The notes under the pieces are model-generated. The model saw nothing but the letters and a program-made list of their open reading frames with translations. It was not told where the DNA came from and ran no database searches. The translations under genes and the position numbers were made by a program. Below are positions 63,941-64,000 of a DNA stretch of 64,000 bases, in pieces. The stretch's first letter is position 1, and each line of letters starts with the position of its first letter. The stretch is from Paludibacter sp. (GTDB lineage Bacteria > Bacteroidota > Bacteroidia > Bacteroidales > Paludibacteraceae): NCBI GenBank assembly GCA_031292575.1, contig JARLGX010000035.1, forward strand, positions 103,819 through 167,818. The letters are read 5' to 3'.

Positions 63941-64000
63941 TTACCAGAAATACCAGTAGAATGCAGAACACAGAACTACTACTCCAAGTGAAGCAATAAC
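63941..64000 (-). CDS. partial 3' end of a probable membrane protein
   Basis: An open minus-strand frame enters from the right edge and ends VIASLGVVVLCSAFYWYFW before a TAA stop. The hydrophobic, aromatic end looks like the last membrane helix of a transporter. Only 19 residues are visible, so this is tentative; the two hairpins beyond its stop support a real gene end. Confidence 0.45.
   Translation of the reverse strand, partial: VIASLGVVVLCSAFYWYFW

Noticed and set aside
1..64000. insertion sequence or prophage
   Set aside because: No transposase, integrase or phage structural gene recognised on either strand.

Overview
The window is a low-GC chromosomal segment of a Bacteroidota bacterium, most likely order Bacteroidales and perhaps Paludibacter-like. 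The evidence is: TAnnTTTG-type -7 boxes and no obvious Shine-Dalgarno sequences; a TonB receptor paired with a DUF4249 lipoprotein; a type IX secretion (T9SS) C-terminal signal; a Bacteroidetes-style MurNAc-recycling set (AmpG-like MFS, SpoIID/LytB, BadF-type kinase, MurQ); DUF4922 and DUF5063 proteins; and an apgM-like/thrC pair. The genus is inference. I see no transposase, phage, plasmid or CRISPR-Cas genes.

Layout. 1-6 kb: GH25 lysozyme, alaS, M23 peptidase, murI. 6-12.6 kb: a leftward efflux operon in transcription order tolC, macA-like adaptor, ABC ATPase, a 41-bp-period palindrome array, FtsX-type permease, LytS-type kinase, LytTR regulator. 12.7-23 kb: a small wHTH gene, prephenate dehydrogenase, then a cell-wall recycling and glycosyl-transfer neighbourhood (AmpG-like MFS, SpoIID, HTH protein, DUF4922 HIT-like enzyme, beta-barrel, GT2, MurNAc/GlcNAc kinase, murQ). 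23-30.7 kb: a second leftward exporter operon (tetR, tolC, hlyD lipoprotein, two ABC ATPases, two ABC-2 permeases) interrupted by a DUF559 nuclease gene. 30.8-35.7 kb: DUF4249/TonB receptor and nnrDE. 35.7-37.1 kb: non-coding, with an inverted-repeat element and a ~600 bp array of degenerate 21-bp units. 37-41 kb: a large secreted metallopeptidase/two-propeller protein with a T9SS signal. 41-64 kb: housekeeping (rlmF, acyl-CoA dehydrogenase, dnaK, folK, DUF2007, DUF5063, RNase D-like, RlmI-like, ECF sigma, rpe, comEC, DHH phosphoesterase, apgM-like/thrC, amidase, YqaA, membrane protein, M3 peptidase, ribF, HAD hydrolase, CAT-anticodon tRNA).

The most unusual feature is a dispersed palindromic repeat with core CCCCTAACCCCTAAAGGGG. 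I count 18 copies. They lie almost only at gene boundaries, mostly as inverted pairs that bracket the intergenic DNA with their TGACCCC ends outward. Start-side copies are translated in frame as N-terminal peptides such as NSVPLQGLG in MurI, MurQ and an ABC ATPase (which has two copies, one inside the nucleotide-binding domain). Stop-side copies supply stop codons and the C-terminal peptide TPNP. A DUF559 PD-(D/E)XK nuclease gene is flanked and entered by four of these copies and interrupts an exporter operon. I propose, as inference only, a REPIN-like or RPE-like selfish system. Two other structured non-coding arrays stand out: five CTACAAGTTGTAG palindromes at an exact 41-bp spacing, and about 29 degenerate 21-bp units (two helical turns) that look like intrinsically curved DNA.
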